Positions 9,979 to 18,667 of a DNA stretch of 64,000 nt are shown in pieces. Made by a program: the position numbers and the translations under genes. How positions within the stretch are numbered: position 1 is the first letter of the stretch; each line of letters opens with the position of its first letter. Location: contig NZ_AP012326.1 of NCBI RefSeq assembly GCF_001042595.1, forward strand, positions 1,674,001 through 1,738,000, written 5' to 3'. The notes under the pieces were generated by a model. It was not told the DNA's origin, searched no databases, and saw only the letters and a program-made list of their open reading frames with translations. This DNA is from Bifidobacterium dentium JCM 1195 = DSM 20436. Its GTDB lineage: Bacteria > Actinomycetota > Actinomycetes > Actinomycetales > Bifidobacteriaceae.

Positions 9979-10773
9979 TTGGCGAGATCCACGTATTTCC
10001 ACCATCTGTCGCATCCGGCGCATGAGACGCGCCCCGACCTCGATCCCATGGTCGCAGAGATCTGGGAAAGGACGGCCAACGGGTGCGGCCACCGGCAGAT
10101 CCATATGTGCCTGGTCCACGAGTTCGGACAGAAGGTGTCGGCCAAGAGCGTCCTGAGGGTCATGCGCCGCATGGGACTCAGATGCCCGATCCGCGCCAGG
10201 AATCCATGGAGAGGCTACAGCTCGTACAGGGGCGACGCTGGCGGAGGGGTGCCGAACCTGCTCAAACGCGACTTCACCGCCGGCAAGCCGTTCGAAAAAC
10301 TCGGCACCGACGTCACCGAATTCAAGGTCGCGGGCGGCAAGGCCTACCTCGCGCCCGTGTACGACATGGCCAGCAAGGAAATCGTCGCCTGGGACGTGAG
10401 CCGGCACCCCGGCATGGGGCAGCAGCGGCGTCTGCTCGCCATGCTCGAAGCCAGGCTGCCCGGGGGCGCGAACCCGATCCTGCACTCGGACATGGGATGG
10501 CAGTACCAGCACCCGTGGTGGCGCGGGGAGCTCGAACGGCTGGGCATCCGCCAGTCCATGAGCCGCAAGGGCAACTGCCTGGACAACGCCGCCACCGAAC
10601 AGGTCTTCGGACACCTCAAGGACGAGTTCTACCGGGGGCGCGAATTCGACTCGTACGAGCAATTCAAACGAGAACTTGACGCGTACGTCATCCACTGGAA
10701 CACCAGACGACGCCAGATACGACTCGAGGGACACACCCCGGAGGAATTCCGAAGCGTGTCCCTCGCAGCCTAG
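9979..10773 (+). CDS. IS3-family transposase OrfB (DDE integrase)
   Basis: Catalytic half of the transposase (264 aa from the first listed start, a TTG). The acidic residues are present: LGTDVTEF (first D), ILHSDMGWQYQ (second D) and the NAATEQVFGHLKDEF region (glutamate). The SRKGNCLDNA motif is typical of the IS150/IS3 group. The same frame stays open upstream across the end of orfA (EVTKRERSAVVRLL, about 9895-9940), so the conserved protein is longer than any independent start gives. That supports expression as an OrfAB frameshift fusion. No internal stops or truncations. Confidence 0.9.
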   Translation: MARSTYFHHLSHPAHETRPDLDPMVAEIWERTANGCGHRQIHMCLVHEFGQKVSAKSVLRVMRRMGLRCPIRARNPWRGYSSYRGDAGGGVPNLLKRDFTAGKPFEKLGTDVTEFKVAGGKAYLAPVYDMASKEIVAWDVSRHPGMGQQRRLLAMLEARLPGGANPILHSDMGWQYQHPWWRGELERLGIRQSMSRKGNCLDNAATEQVFGHLKDEFYRGREFDSYEQFKRELDAYVIHWNTRRRQIRLEGHTPEEFRSVSLAA

Positions 10774-10794
10774 ACCTGTATCCTATTTAACAAC

Positions 10795-10818
10795 GTCCAA
10801 CAATCGGGGCGCAGTTCA
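10795..10818 (-). repeat. Right terminal inverted repeat of the IS3-family element
   Basis: 24 bp ending GTTCA, complementary to the left end with 3 mismatches. It is followed directly by the AACG duplication at 10819-10822. Confidence 0.9.
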
Positions 10819-10853
10819 AACGCCGAGGGCCCCTGACTCGATAGAGCGGAAAA

Positions 10854-12209
10854 TCAGTCTTCCAGTTCCTTGCCGGTGCGCTCGGGCAGGCACAGGGCCG
10901 CCACGCAGGCCAGGATGAACGCCACGGCGAACACGATGAACGCCACGGCCTTGTTGCCGCCGGACAGCGTCAGGAACCATGGCACGAGCAACGGGGCGAT
11001 GATGGCGGCCACTCGACCGCAGGCGGCCGCGGCTCCGGCGGCGGCACCGCGCAGGCGGGTCGGATAGATCTCCGGCGTCACCGCGTACAACACGCCCCAT
11101 GCGCCGAGGTTCGAGGCCGACAACAGCATGCCGAAGCAGAGTACCGCAGCCACGGAACCGGCTTGGGAGAAGGCGAACGCCGCCACGGCGGACACGGCGA
11201 GGAACACACTCAGGGTCTTCCTGCGACCCCAGACCTCCACCAGCCATGCCGCCAGGAAATACCCCGGCAGCTGCGCGATGGCGATGGCCAACGTGTAGCC
11301 GAACGACTTGGTCAGGGAGCCGAACTGATCGGCCAGCAGCGATGGCATCCAGGTGAAGGCCCCGTAATAGGAGAAGTTCACGAAGAACCATGTGGCCCAG
11401 ATCGCCGCGGTACGGGCGATATACCTCTTTCCGAACAGTTCGCGGGTATTGATCTTCGGCAACGGCTGGCCCTTCGGCGAGGCCACCGGCTCGACGCCAC
11501 CGGCCTGTTCGAAATACCGCACCGCCCGTTCGGCTTCATCCTCACGCCCCTTGGATTCTAGGAATCGCACGGATTCCGGAATGTGAATGCGCGTCACGAT
11601 GGCATACAGCAACGGCAGTGCGCCGATGAGCAACGCCCATCGCCAACCCCAGTCGCCGGTATTCGGAATCACGAAATATCCGATGCATGCGGCCACGATC
11701 CAGCCTATGGCCCAGAAGGACTCCAGCAGCACCGTCATACGTCCGCGCTGCTTGGTCGGCGAGAATTCGGAGACGAGCGTCGACGCGACCGGCAGCTCGG
11801 CGCCCAGACCCAGTCCGATGATCAGTCTGGCGATGAGCAATGCGGCCAGCGACCACGACAGCGCCATGCCACCGTTGGCCAGACCGAAAATCACCAACGT
11901 TGCCGAGAAGACCGTCTTGCGTCCCACTCGATCGGCAACATATCCGCCGAGCGCCGCACCGATGGCCATGCCGACGAAGCCGATGGACAGCACCCAGCTT
12001 TTCTCCGTCGGCGTCAGATTGAAATGCGGGTCGGCCGCGATGGCGGCGACCACGAACGACACCAAGCCGACATCCATGGCGTCGAATGCCCATCCGATGC
12101 CGGAGGCCACCAGCAGTTTGCGATGAGCCTTATTGAACGGCAACCTGTCAAGTCGTTCGTTTCGGGTAAGTTCGGCCGCTCCCCCGGCAGCCTGTTGCGT
12201 TGCGGACAT
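10854..12209 (-). CDS. niaP: MFS transporter, probable niacin permease NiaP
   Basis: 451-aa, 12-helix major facilitator of the sugar-porter-like branch. The loop 2-3 motif GGYVADRVGRKT and PESVRFL after helix 6 are intact. The cytoplasmic centre (about 220-255) carries an acidic/proline-rich linker. The substrate is inferred from context: it lies 42 bp downstream of an NrtR-type regulator in what looks like one transcript, and NrtR controls niaP in several Actinobacteria. Sequence alone only supports 'MFS organic acid/sugar-type porter'. Its downstream terminator hairpin has been split by the IS element ending at 10818. Confidence 0.8.
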   Translation of the reverse strand: MSATQQAAGGAAELTRNERLDRLPFNKAHRKLLVASGIGWAFDAMDVGLVSFVVAAIAADPHFNLTPTEKSWVLSIGFVGMAIGAALGGYVADRVGRKTVFSATLVIFGLANGGMALSWSLAALLIARLIIGLGLGAELPVASTLVSEFSPTKQRGRMTVLLESFWAIGWIVAACIGYFVIPNTGDWGWRWALLIGALPLLYAIVTRIHIPESVRFLESKGREDEAERAVRYFEQAGGVEPVASPKGQPLPKINTRELFGKRYIARTAAIWATWFFVNFSYYGAFTWMPSLLADQFGSLTKSFGYTLAIAIAQLPGYFLAAWLVEVWGRRKTLSVFLAVSAVAAFAFSQAGSVAAVLCFGMLLSASNLGAWGVLYAVTPEIYPTRLRGAAAGAAAACGRVAAIIAPLLVPWFLTLSGGNKAVAFIVFAVAFILACVAALCLPERTGKELED

Positions 12210-12251
12210 CTGATCCCTTCCTGTGTTTTCCCTTTTTTCGAATGCGATGCG

Positions 12252-13049
12252 TCACGCCGTGGTCAGGGCGGAGAGCGCATCATCCTGCGGATCAATATCG
12301 GATGCGGCGAAATCGGTCCTTGACTCGGCGACGTTCCAAGGCGTTGGCTGAGCCGTGCCCTGTTTGTAGCGATAGACCGTGGCCGGTCTGTTACGGCCGA
12401 CACGCAGCTTGTCGCCGGTATCCTCAAGCAGACCAGAAGCAAGCATCTTACGGCGGAAGTTCGCCAGATCGATGTCTTCCTCGGCAATCGCCTCGTAGAC
12501 GTCATGCAGTTGGCTCAGGGTGAAACGGTCGCCCACCAGCCGCGCAACGATGTCGGGATATTCGATTTTGCCGCGTAGCCGCTCCATGGCGTAATCGACG
12601 ATTTCGCGATGGTCGAAGGCGAGCTCCGGCAGATGGTCCACCGGGAACCATGACACGTTGTCGCCGTCGGCGAACTCGACGTTCTCGTCCATGCCACCGA
12701 CCAAGGCCCAGTAAACGATGGAGACCATCGGAAGGCCCCCATGGGACCTGGACGGATCGCCGAAGGTATAGAGCTGCTCAAGATAGCGTGGATGAAGCGA
12801 CGTGGTGGATTCCAGTGCCGCATAGGCTGATTGCTCAAGCGAATGATCGGCACGCAGGCCACCACCCGGCAGAGCCCACTGACCAAGGAACGGCTGGCGT
12901 ACGCGTCTGACCAAAGGCATCCACAACGTACCGCGGGTCTGATCGTTCCGGTCATCCGCCCGCGCGGCAGGACCAAGTGCGAGAATCACCACGGAAACGC
13001 CGACCTGGGGAGGTTGCCTGCGCCTCTCCGAAACGTTGCCCATGATCAT
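12252..13049 (-). CDS. nrtR: NrtR-type Nudix/winged-helix transcriptional regulator of NAD metabolism
   Basis: 265 aa with an N-terminal Nudix fold (about 15-150; LGQWALPGGGL) and a C-terminal winged helix (about 165-230; FTLSQLHDVYEAI, FRRKMLASGLLEDTG). The Nudix box is degenerate: the REUxEExGU core is replaced by AALESTTSL, so catalysis should be lost. This fits NrtR, where the domain senses ADP-ribose or related ligands. The alternative start ATG 13043 is close. A perfect 27-bp palindrome lies 48-74 bp upstream, suggesting autoregulation of nrtR-niaP. The assignment rests on domain order, the linked transporter and the operator. Confidence 0.87.
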   Translation of the reverse strand: MIMGNVSERRRQPPQVGVSVVILALGPAARADDRNDQTRGTLWMPLVRRVRQPFLGQWALPGGGLRADHSLEQSAYAALESTTSLHPRYLEQLYTFGDPSRSHGGLPMVSIVYWALVGGMDENVEFADGDNVSWFPVDHLPELAFDHREIVDYAMERLRGKIEYPDIVARLVGDRFTLSQLHDVYEAIAEEDIDLANFRRKMLASGLLEDTGDKLRVGRNRPATVYRYKQGTAQPTPWNVAESRTDFAASDIDPQDDALSALTTA

Positions 13050-13096
13050 AACGGCCTCGATTCGTCAGTCCGAATTGTTCCGAGACCTCAGTGTAT

Positions 13097-13123
13097 CACT
13101 TATGGTCAACATGACCATAAGTG
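13097..13123 (-). promoter_or_regulatory. Palindromic operator upstream of nrtR (predicted NrtR box)
   Basis: CACTTATGGTCA (13097-13108) is a perfect inverted copy of TGACCATAAGTG (13112-13123), with a 3-nt centre. It is 48 bp upstream of the nrtR start, the expected place for an autoregulatory operator. Assignment to NrtR is inference from position and symmetry. Confidence 0.75.
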
Positions 13124-13144
13124 CTGTTTCCCGCATATGAACAA

Positions 13145-13160
13145 GCCCCGTTGCCGGGGC
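13145..13160 (-). terminator. Hairpin downstream of parA
   Basis: GCCCCG-TTGC-CGGGGC, a perfect 6-bp stem 19 bp past the parA stop. On the minus strand it is followed by TTGTTC. A short but plausible terminator separating parA from the nrtR promoter. Confidence 0.55.
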
Positions 13161-13178
13161 CTACATGACGGAAACCAA

Positions 13179-14018
13179 TCAGGCGATGATGCCTTTGGCA
13201 ATCAGCTCACGCGCGACCTCGCGATATTCCTTCGCGGTCTTATGGTTCGGCGCATAGATGGTGATCGGCGCAGCCGCCACGGTGGAATCGGGCAGCTTGA
13301 TGGACCGTGAGATCACCGAATGGAACACCTTGCCCTGAAAAGCCTCATAGATGCGTTGCAACACCTCGTCGCAGTGCAGGGTGTGCGTGAACATCGTGAC
13401 CAGCACGCCATACACCTCAAGACTCGGATTGATACGCGTCTGCACCTTCTCTATGGACTGCATCAGCAGGGCCACGCCACGCAATGCGAAAAATTCCGCA
13501 GCCACCGGAATGATCACGCCGTCGGCGGCGGTCAACGCGTTCACCGTCAGCAAACCCAGCGACGGCTGGCAATCGACGATGATCACATCATATTCGTCCT
13601 TCACCTGACGCAGCACGCCGGCAAGCACCTGCTCGCGGCCGACCTCGGTGACCAACTGCACTTCGGCGGCGGAAAGGTCGATGTTGGCCGGCATGATATC
13701 AAGGTTGTCGAAATCCGTATGCTGAATCACGGCATGCACGTCCATACGTGGATTGAACAATGCGGTATACACCGTATCTTCCACCGCATTGGCGTTGATG
13801 CCCAGACCCACCGTCGCCGCACCCTGCGGATCGAAATCGACGATAAGCACACGGCGGCCATATTGGCTCAACGCTCCGGCGATGTTGATGGAACTGGTGG
13901 TCTTGCCCACGCCACCCTTCTGGTTGCACATGGCGATGACCCGCGCCGGGCCATGCTGCTGCAATGGTTCCGGGGCGGCAAACGTCTCATAATCACGTCC
14001 AAGCAAATCCGTAGGCAT
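13179..14018 (-). CDS. ParA/Soj-family chromosome-partitioning ATPase
   Basis: 279-aa deviant-Walker ATPase. The P-loop is CNQKGGVGKTTSSIN with the signature lysine, the A' motif is VLIVDFDPQGAATVGLG and the switch region is IIVDCQPSLGLL. ParA-type proteins position DNA or protein cargo on the nucleoid. No parB lies beside it here. It sits next to xerD, the arrangement often followed by scpA-scpB in Actinobacteria, but no scp genes are present in this window. It may therefore be an orphan ParA acting in segregation with SMC/Scp proteins elsewhere. The start ATG has AAGGTAA upstream. Confidence 0.92.
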   Translation of the reverse strand: MPTDLLGRDYETFAAPEPLQQHGPARVIAMCNQKGGVGKTTSSINIAGALSQYGRRVLIVDFDPQGAATVGLGINANAVEDTVYTALFNPRMDVHAVIQHTDFDNLDIMPANIDLSAAEVQLVTEVGREQVLAGVLRQVKDEYDVIIVDCQPSLGLLTVNALTAADGVIIPVAAEFFALRGVALLMQSIEKVQTRINPSLEVYGVLVTMFTHTLHCDEVLQRIYEAFQGKVFHSVISRSIKLPDSTVAAAPITIYAPNHKTAKEYREVARELIAKGIIA

Positions 14019-14113
14019 ACTGATTACCTTACCAACATCCTTGTGTCAAAGTTCCACTGCTCCCATGCTAGCGCACACCCGTCGTGCAATCCGGCAATGA
14101 CGCTGCCCGTTGA

Positions 14114-15070
14114 TCAGCGCGCACGCGGATGCGCGGTCAGGTATGCCTCGATGAGATTCTCGGGACTCACGTGCGTGTAGATCTGCGTTGTGGTTACGCT
14201 GGCATGGCCGAGCAGCTCCTGTACGGTACGCACATCCGCACCGCCCTGAATCAGATGCGTCGCGAAGGAATGGCGCAAGGTATGCGGATGCAGCGGCTTG
14301 GTGATGTGCGCACGCTCACCGGCGGTTCGGATGATTTCCCACACCGACTGTCTGGACAGTCGTTTGCCGCGCTTGTTGAGGAACACCGCCCTGTGCTCGG
14401 CTGCTCCTTTGGACTTGGATTGCAAGACGGGCCGTCCGAATCTGAGATATCGGCGCAAAGCCTCGCACGCGAAGCTGCCTACCGGTACCAGACGCTGTTT
14501 GGAGCCCTTGCCCATCAGACGCGCCACCTTATCGTCCAAATCGATGTCGTCCAGATCGACGCCGCATGCTTCGGAGACCCGCGATCCCGTGGCATACATG
14601 AACTCGAGCAACGCCTTGTCACGTAGCATCACCGGGTCATCGGCCGCGGCATCACCATGCCCTTGTTTCCCATCGTGATGCCGCGAGAGCGGGATGGAAT
14701 CCATCAATCGCATCACCTCATCGACGGAAAGCACGTCCGGCAGGGTGCTTGCGCCCTTGGGCGCCTTGACCTGTGCCGCGACATCATCGTGCACGACATG
14801 CTCGCTGAGGGCGAAACGATGAAAGGCATGAATGCTGGCCAGTCGACGAGCCTTGCTGCGGGCGCTCTCCCCCGAATCGTCGAGCGAGGCCACATATTCC
14901 TCGACATGCCGTGTGGTCACGTCATCGAGATCATGGATACCCTGTTCATGCAGCCAGGACACGTATTTATGCAGGTCGGAACCGTACGCGCAGACCGTGG
15001 CCTTGGACAGTCCCCGTTCCACGTCAATGTGCGCGAGGAACTGCCTGACCAGACGTTCGCAACCATCCAT
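14114..15070 (-). CDS. xerD: Tyrosine recombinase XerD
   Basis: 318-aa site-specific recombinase, partner of XerC at dif. The N-terminal SAM-like domain (about 1-95) is followed by the catalytic domain. Catalytic residues are visible: the arginine in ATGSRVSEACGVDL, HxLRH in HPHTLRHSFATHL, the second histidine in LLGHASVTTTQIY and the nucleophilic tyrosine in that same segment (TTTQIYTHVS). The start ATG is preceded by AAAGGAACGAC. Housekeeping rather than phage-like: correct family length and no neighbouring att site. Confidence 0.94.
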   Translation of the reverse strand: MDGCERLVRQFLAHIDVERGLSKATVCAYGSDLHKYVSWLHEQGIHDLDDVTTRHVEEYVASLDDSGESARSKARRLASIHAFHRFALSEHVVHDDVAAQVKAPKGASTLPDVLSVDEVMRLMDSIPLSRHHDGKQGHGDAAADDPVMLRDKALLEFMYATGSRVSEACGVDLDDIDLDDKVARLMGKGSKQRLVPVGSFACEALRRYLRFGRPVLQSKSKGAAEHRAVFLNKRGKRLSRQSVWEIIRTAGERAHITKPLHPHTLRHSFATHLIQGGADVRTVQELLGHASVTTTQIYTHVSPENLIEAYLTAHPRAR

Positions 15071-15115
15071 GTCGTTCCTTTCGGTCTTCGCCCTATTGTC
15101 GATCTGATATGCAAA

Positions 15116-15141
15116 GACCTCCGCCCAACGGAGCGGAGGTC
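15116..15141 (-). terminator. Terminator of the infC-rpmI-rplT operon
   Basis: GACCTCCGC (15116-15124) pairs with GCGGAGGTC (15133-15141). On the minus strand the stem is followed by TTTGC, about 37 bp after the rplT stop. Confidence 0.75.
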
Positions 15142-15177
15142 ATCATGTACGCCAATACGACGTCGGCCCGTATAGGC

Positions 15178-15561
15178 TCAGGCTTCCTTCGGAGCGTTCA
15201 CATCAGCCGGAAGAGCGGCCTTGGCCTGCTCGACGATGGCCTTGAAGGTCTCCGGATCGGAGACGGCCAGTTCGGCCAGAGCGCGACGATCAAGCTCAAT
15301 GCCGGCGAGGTGCAGGCCCTGGATGAAGCGGTTGTAGGTGATGCCTTCAGCGCGGACGGCGGCGTTGATACGCTGGATCCACAGCTTGCGGAAGTCGCCC
15401 TTGCGAGCCTTGCGGTCGCGGAAGTTGTAGGTAAAGGAGTGAAGCAGCTGCTCCTTGGCCTTGCGATACAGGCGGGAGCGCTGTCCGCGGTAACCGGAAG
15501 CCCTCTCGAGAACGACGCGACGCTTCTTGTGGGCGTTCACTGCGCGCTTGACACGTGCCAT
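15178..15561 (-). CDS. rplT: 50S ribosomal protein L20 (bL20)
   Basis: 127-aa basic 23S rRNA-binding protein needed for early 50S assembly. [15 protein letters not shown] at the start and [19 protein letters not shown] in the middle are L20 signatures. The C-terminus is slightly extended and alanine/glutamate-rich compared with the usual ~118 residues. It is the last gene of the conserved infC-rpmI-rplT operon, 52 bp after rpmI, with a terminator downstream. In other bacteria L20 represses its own operon; no such structure was identified here. Confidence 0.98.
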   Translation of the reverse strand: MARVKRAVNAHKKRRVVLERASGYRGQRSRLYRKAKEQLLHSFTYNFRDRKARKGDFRKLWIQRINAAVRAEGITYNRFIQGLHLAGIELDRRALAELAVSDPETFKAIVEQAKAALPADVNAPKEA

Positions 15562-15613
15562 ATTTGATTCCTCAGCTTTCTATTAAGTCTTGTCTTGTCA
15601 GCTCTCGCTATGC

Positions 15614-15808
15614 TCAGCGACCGAGCAGCTTCTTCATGCCCTTGTTCTGGGAAGAGGCCAGAACACCGTCGGCCTTCAGTTCACGGCGCTTACGAGCGGA
15701 CTTATGCTCGAGGTTGTGGCGCATGGCGGAGCCGGCGTGCATCAGCTTGCCGGAACCGGTCACGCGGATGCGCTTGGAAGCGGCGGAATTAGTTTTCATC
15801 TTCGGCAT
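15614..15808 (-). CDS. rpmI: 50S ribosomal protein L35 (bL35)
   Basis: 64 aa, beginning [20 protein letters not shown], the invariant L35 N-terminus. It carries the basic [18 protein letters not shown] core and ends KKLLGR. It lies 18 bp after infC and 52 bp before rplT in the standard order. Confidence 0.98.
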   Translation of the reverse strand: MPKMKTNSAASKRIRVTGSGKLMHAGSAMRHNLEHKSARKRRELKADGVLASSQNKGMKKLLGR

Positions 15809-15826
15809 TGCTGCCCTCCTTGTTTG

Positions 15827-16525
15827 TTACTTCGTTTCGGAAGTCTTCGGTTTGTCGGATGCCACCGCGGCCTTGGCTTCGGCTGCCGCCTGAGCCTGGG
15901 CTTCCTGCTTGGCCGCCAGACGGGCCGCCTGACGAGCCTGGCGTTCGGCACGAGACTGATCGCCACGACGACGCTGCTCGGACTGGGTGTGCACCTTTTT
16001 GCCCTTCGGCGCAAGCGTCATGATGATGTTGCGGCCTTCCTGCTTCGGAGCGAATTCGACGGTGCCGTACTCCTCCACTTCCTGGGCGAGACGCTGCAGC
16101 AGCTCGACGCCGCCAATCGGTCGGGACTGTTCACGACCGCGCAGCATGATGGTGACCTTGACCTTGTCTCCGCCATTCAGGAAGCGCACGACATGGCCCT
16201 TCTTGACTTCGAAGTCGTGATCGTCGATCTTCAGGCGGAAGCGGATCTCCTTGATTTCCGCGGTGCTCTGATTACGACGTGCCTCACGTGCCTTGATCTT
16301 CTCGTTGTACTTGAACTTGCCGTAGTCGATAAGTTTGGCGACGGGAGGCTTCGCGTTGGGCGCCACCTCGACGAGATCGAGGTTCGCTTCCTTTGCCAGG
16401 TTCAGTGCGACGGAAGTCGCGATGACTCCCACCTGCTCGCCATTCGGGCCGATCAGACGCACCTGGGAGACGCGAATCTCGTCGTTAATGCGTGGTTCGT
16501 CGCTGATGATGACTCCAATCCTCAT
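15827..16525 (-). CDS. infC: Translation initiation factor IF-3
   Basis: 232-aa initiation factor that binds the 30S subunit and checks start-codon pairing. The N-terminal domain begins with [22 protein letters not shown] and the linker contains [19 protein letters not shown]. The C-domain has [21 protein letters not shown]-terminal tail of about 50 residues rich in Q, A, R and E ([20 protein letters not shown]) extends beyond the E. coli length, as in other Actinobacteria. First gene of the operon, behind a leader of about 250 bp. Confidence 0.97.
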   Translation of the reverse strand: MRIGVIISDEPRINDEIRVSQVRLIGPNGEQVGVIATSVALNLAKEANLDLVEVAPNAKPPVAKLIDYGKFKYNEKIKAREARRNQSTAEIKEIRFRLKIDDHDFEVKKGHVVRFLNGGDKVKVTIMLRGREQSRPIGGVELLQRLAQEVEEYGTVEFAPKQEGRNIIMTLAPKGKKVHTQSEQRRRGDQSRAERQARQAARLAAKQEAQAQAAAEAKAAVASDKPKTSETK

Positions 16526-16780
16526 GTTCCGTTCGGCGGAGCATCCTCGACTGGCGGTCTTTCCAAGCTTCGTGACTCAAGGCAAGCCATACCCGCACGG
16601 ATAACCACACGACCATACGTCAATACACAATCCGCATGCATCGCCGGCAACCGGCGAAAAGGCTGATGCCTGAACCCGAGGCCCTGAAAGGCTTCCAGGT
16701 GGGGATGTCCCGCTTTCTTGATTTCTCAAGCCTTGTAGATAATACCACACCCCGGGACCGGCGCGTGTCGCATATGGCGC
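16526..16780 (-). other. Intergenic leader of infC with a strong hairpin
   Basis: 255 bp between asnB and infC without a gene. At 16641-16657 a perfect 7-bp stem (TCGCCGG, CAA loop, CCGGCGA) lies about 115 bp upstream of infC, inside the expected 5' leader. No T-tract follows it on the minus strand, so it does not look like a terminator. It may be a regulatory or stabilising structure. I saw no clear promoter boxes. Confidence 0.4.
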
Positions 16781-18667
16781 TCAGTCGATGGCGATGACTT
16801 CCGGCTTGGTGCCGTCATGCACGAAGTACACGTCGTACCAGGTCAGGAAGGAGTATACCGTCCAGATCTTGCGACGATCGTCCGTCTTGCCGGCGTAATT
16901 GTCGTCGATCATCTTCAGCAGGGCGGCCTGATCGAAGAACAGGCCGACATAGTCGCGTTCGAACACGGAACGTACGTACTTGTAGAACTTTTCTTCGCGC
17001 AACCATTTTTTGATTGGCACCGGGAAGCCGAGCTTCTCGCGGTCATACCATTCCTTGGGCAGGTGACGTCCCGCGGCCTGACGGAACGCGAACTTCGTGT
17101 TCTCGTCATTGATCAGGTACTTGGTGGGCACCTGTTCGGCCACGCTCATCAGCTCCTTGTCGAGCAGCGGCACGCGCAACTCGAGCGAATGGGCCATGGT
17201 CATCTTGTCGGCCTTGAGCAGGATGTCGCCGGGCATCCACTGATGCATGTCGAGGTACTGCTTCTTCTTGAGCTCGCTCAACCCCTTGCCCTTCACGCGG
17301 GCATAGGTCTTGTCCACGATGCTTTGCACGCTCGGAGCCTTACGGTATTCGGGCTTGAGCAGCCGTTCGGACTGCGCCTCCTCGAAGACACGCGCCTGGC
17401 CGATGAAGCTTTCCTCGGCCGGGGCGAGGTTCGCATACAGATGCCACGCACCCGGGAAGGTCTTGCCTTTGCAGAAACGCGCGATCGCATGACGCACGCC
17501 TGCCGGCATGTGAGTCAACCAGCGGGTCAGCATCTTGACGGGCTTGTATTTGGTATGCACGCCGTAATCGATGTAGCCCGCGAACAGCTCATCGGCGCCT
17601 TCGCCGCTCAATACGACCTTGACGTCCTTGGCGGCCAGAGCCGACAGGAAGTACAGCGGCACGCAGCTCGGATTGGAATCCGGCTCGTCCAGATGCCATT
17701 GGATGCGCGGGAACGCGGCGAATGCCTCTTCGTCGGTCAGCGCCTCGGCGGTGTTGTTCAGTTTGAGCAGTTCGGCCAGCTCACCGGCCTGCTGCGATTC
17801 GTTGTAGGTGCCCTTGCCGAATCCGATGGAATAGGTGTGTTCAGGGCGGGCCACGGCTGCGACATAGCTGGAGTCCACGCCGCTGGACAGGAAGGATCCC
17901 ACCTCCACGTCGGCAATCTGATGGGCTTTGACGGAACCGCATACCGTATCGTCGATGGTATTCACCAGTTCGCCCAGCTTCTGGTCGCTTTCCCGGAAAT
18001 TCTCGTCATAGTACCGATGAATGCTCATCTCGCCGTCGCGATAGACGAAGTAATGGCCCTCCGGCAGCTTGTACACGCCTTTGAAGAAGGTCTCGCCGAT
18101 TGCCGGGTACTGGAAGGTCATGTATGGCTTCAGCGCCTCGGCGTTGAGCTCTTTGACGAAGTCCGGGTGCTGCAGGAGGCTTTTAATCTCCGAGGCATAC
18201 ATGAACGTGCCGTTCATCTTGGCATAGTAGAAGGGCTTGATGCCGAAGTGGTCGCGGGCGCCGAACAGTTCGCGCCTGTTCTTGTCCCAGATCACGAAGG
18301 TGAACATGCCCCGGACGCGTTGCAGCAGATCGACGCCCCACTGCTCATAGCCATGGAGCAGCACCTCGGTGTCGCTTTTGGTGGTGAAGGCGTGGCCCGC
18401 GGCGATCAGTTCGTCGCGCAACGGCTGGTAATTGTAGATTTCGCCGTTGAAGGTGATGACCAGCGAACCGTCCTCATTGTAGATCGGCTGCTGGCCTCCG
18501 CCCAGATCGATGATGCTCAGGCGACGATGGCCCAGAGCCACATGCTCGTCGATGTAGTGACCCTCACTGTCCGGACCACGATGAGCGATGATATCGGTCA
18601 TCCGCTGCAGGGTCGGGCATTTGACATCGATTGGCATATCGTTGACGAATCCGGCGATTCCACACAT
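16781..18667 (-). CDS. asnB: Asparagine synthetase (glutamine-hydrolysing)
   Basis: 628-aa class II amidotransferase making asparagine from aspartate, ATP and glutamine. MCGIAGF gives the N-terminal catalytic Cys2 after Met removal; GRMxS-like residues and NGEIYNYQPLRDEL define the glutaminase domain. SSGVDSSYVAA is the PP-loop of the synthetase domain and LSGEGADELFAGY its downstream signature. Full length. Divergent from thiN across about 160 bp, so probably a single-gene transcript. Confidence 0.96.
   Translation of the reverse strand: MCGIAGFVNDMPIDVKCPTLQRMTDIIAHRGPDSEGHYIDEHVALGHRRLSIIDLGGGQQPIYNEDGSLVITFNGEIYNYQPLRDELIAAGHAFTTKSDTEVLLHGYEQWGVDLLQRVRGMFTFVIWDKNRRELFGARDHFGIKPFYYAKMNGTFMYASEIKSLLQHPDFVKELNAEALKPYMTFQYPAIGETFFKGVYKLPEGHYFVYRDGEMSIHRYYDENFRESDQKLGELVNTIDDTVCGSVKAHQIADVEVGSFLSSGVDSSYVAAVARPEHTYSIGFGKGTYNESQQAGELAELLKLNNTAEALTDEEAFAAFPRIQWHLDEPDSNPSCVPLYFLSALAAKDVKVVLSGEGADELFAGYIDYGVHTKYKPVKMLTRWLTHMPAGVRHAIARFCKGKTFPGAWHLYANLAPAEESFIGQARVFEEAQSERLLKPEYRKAPSVQSIVDKTYARVKGKGLSELKKKQYLDMHQWMPGDILLKADKMTMAHSLELRVPLLDKELMSVAEQVPTKYLINDENTKFAFRQAAGRHLPKEWYDREKLGFPVPIKKWLREEKFYKYVRSVFERDYVGLFFDQAALLKMIDDNYAGKTDDRRKIWTVYSFLTWYDVYFVHDGTKPEVIAID

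Larger units (their letters stand above)
9340..10818 (+). mobile_element. Complete IS3-family insertion sequence with 4-bp target duplication
   Basis: 1479-bp element with 24-bp imperfect terminal inverted repeats (9340-9363 and 10795-10818, 3 mismatches), beginning TGAAC and ending GTTCA. AACG is duplicated on both sides (9336-9339 and 10819-10822). It carries an orfA/orfB pair in the relative -1 frame. The clean duplication, matching ends and intact frames indicate a recent, probably still active insertion. It sits between typA and the 3' end of niaP, and the insertion point is inside a hairpin (see findings). Confidence 0.93.

Noticed and set aside
12252..12523. Second gene inside the 3' part of nrtR on the plus strand
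   Set aside because: Arginine/cysteine-rich shadow frame without ribosome site; nrtR is full length.
13179..14018. Plasmid partition system
   Set aside because: ParA stands alone beside xerD, without parB, parS-like repeats or replication genes, in an otherwise housekeeping region.
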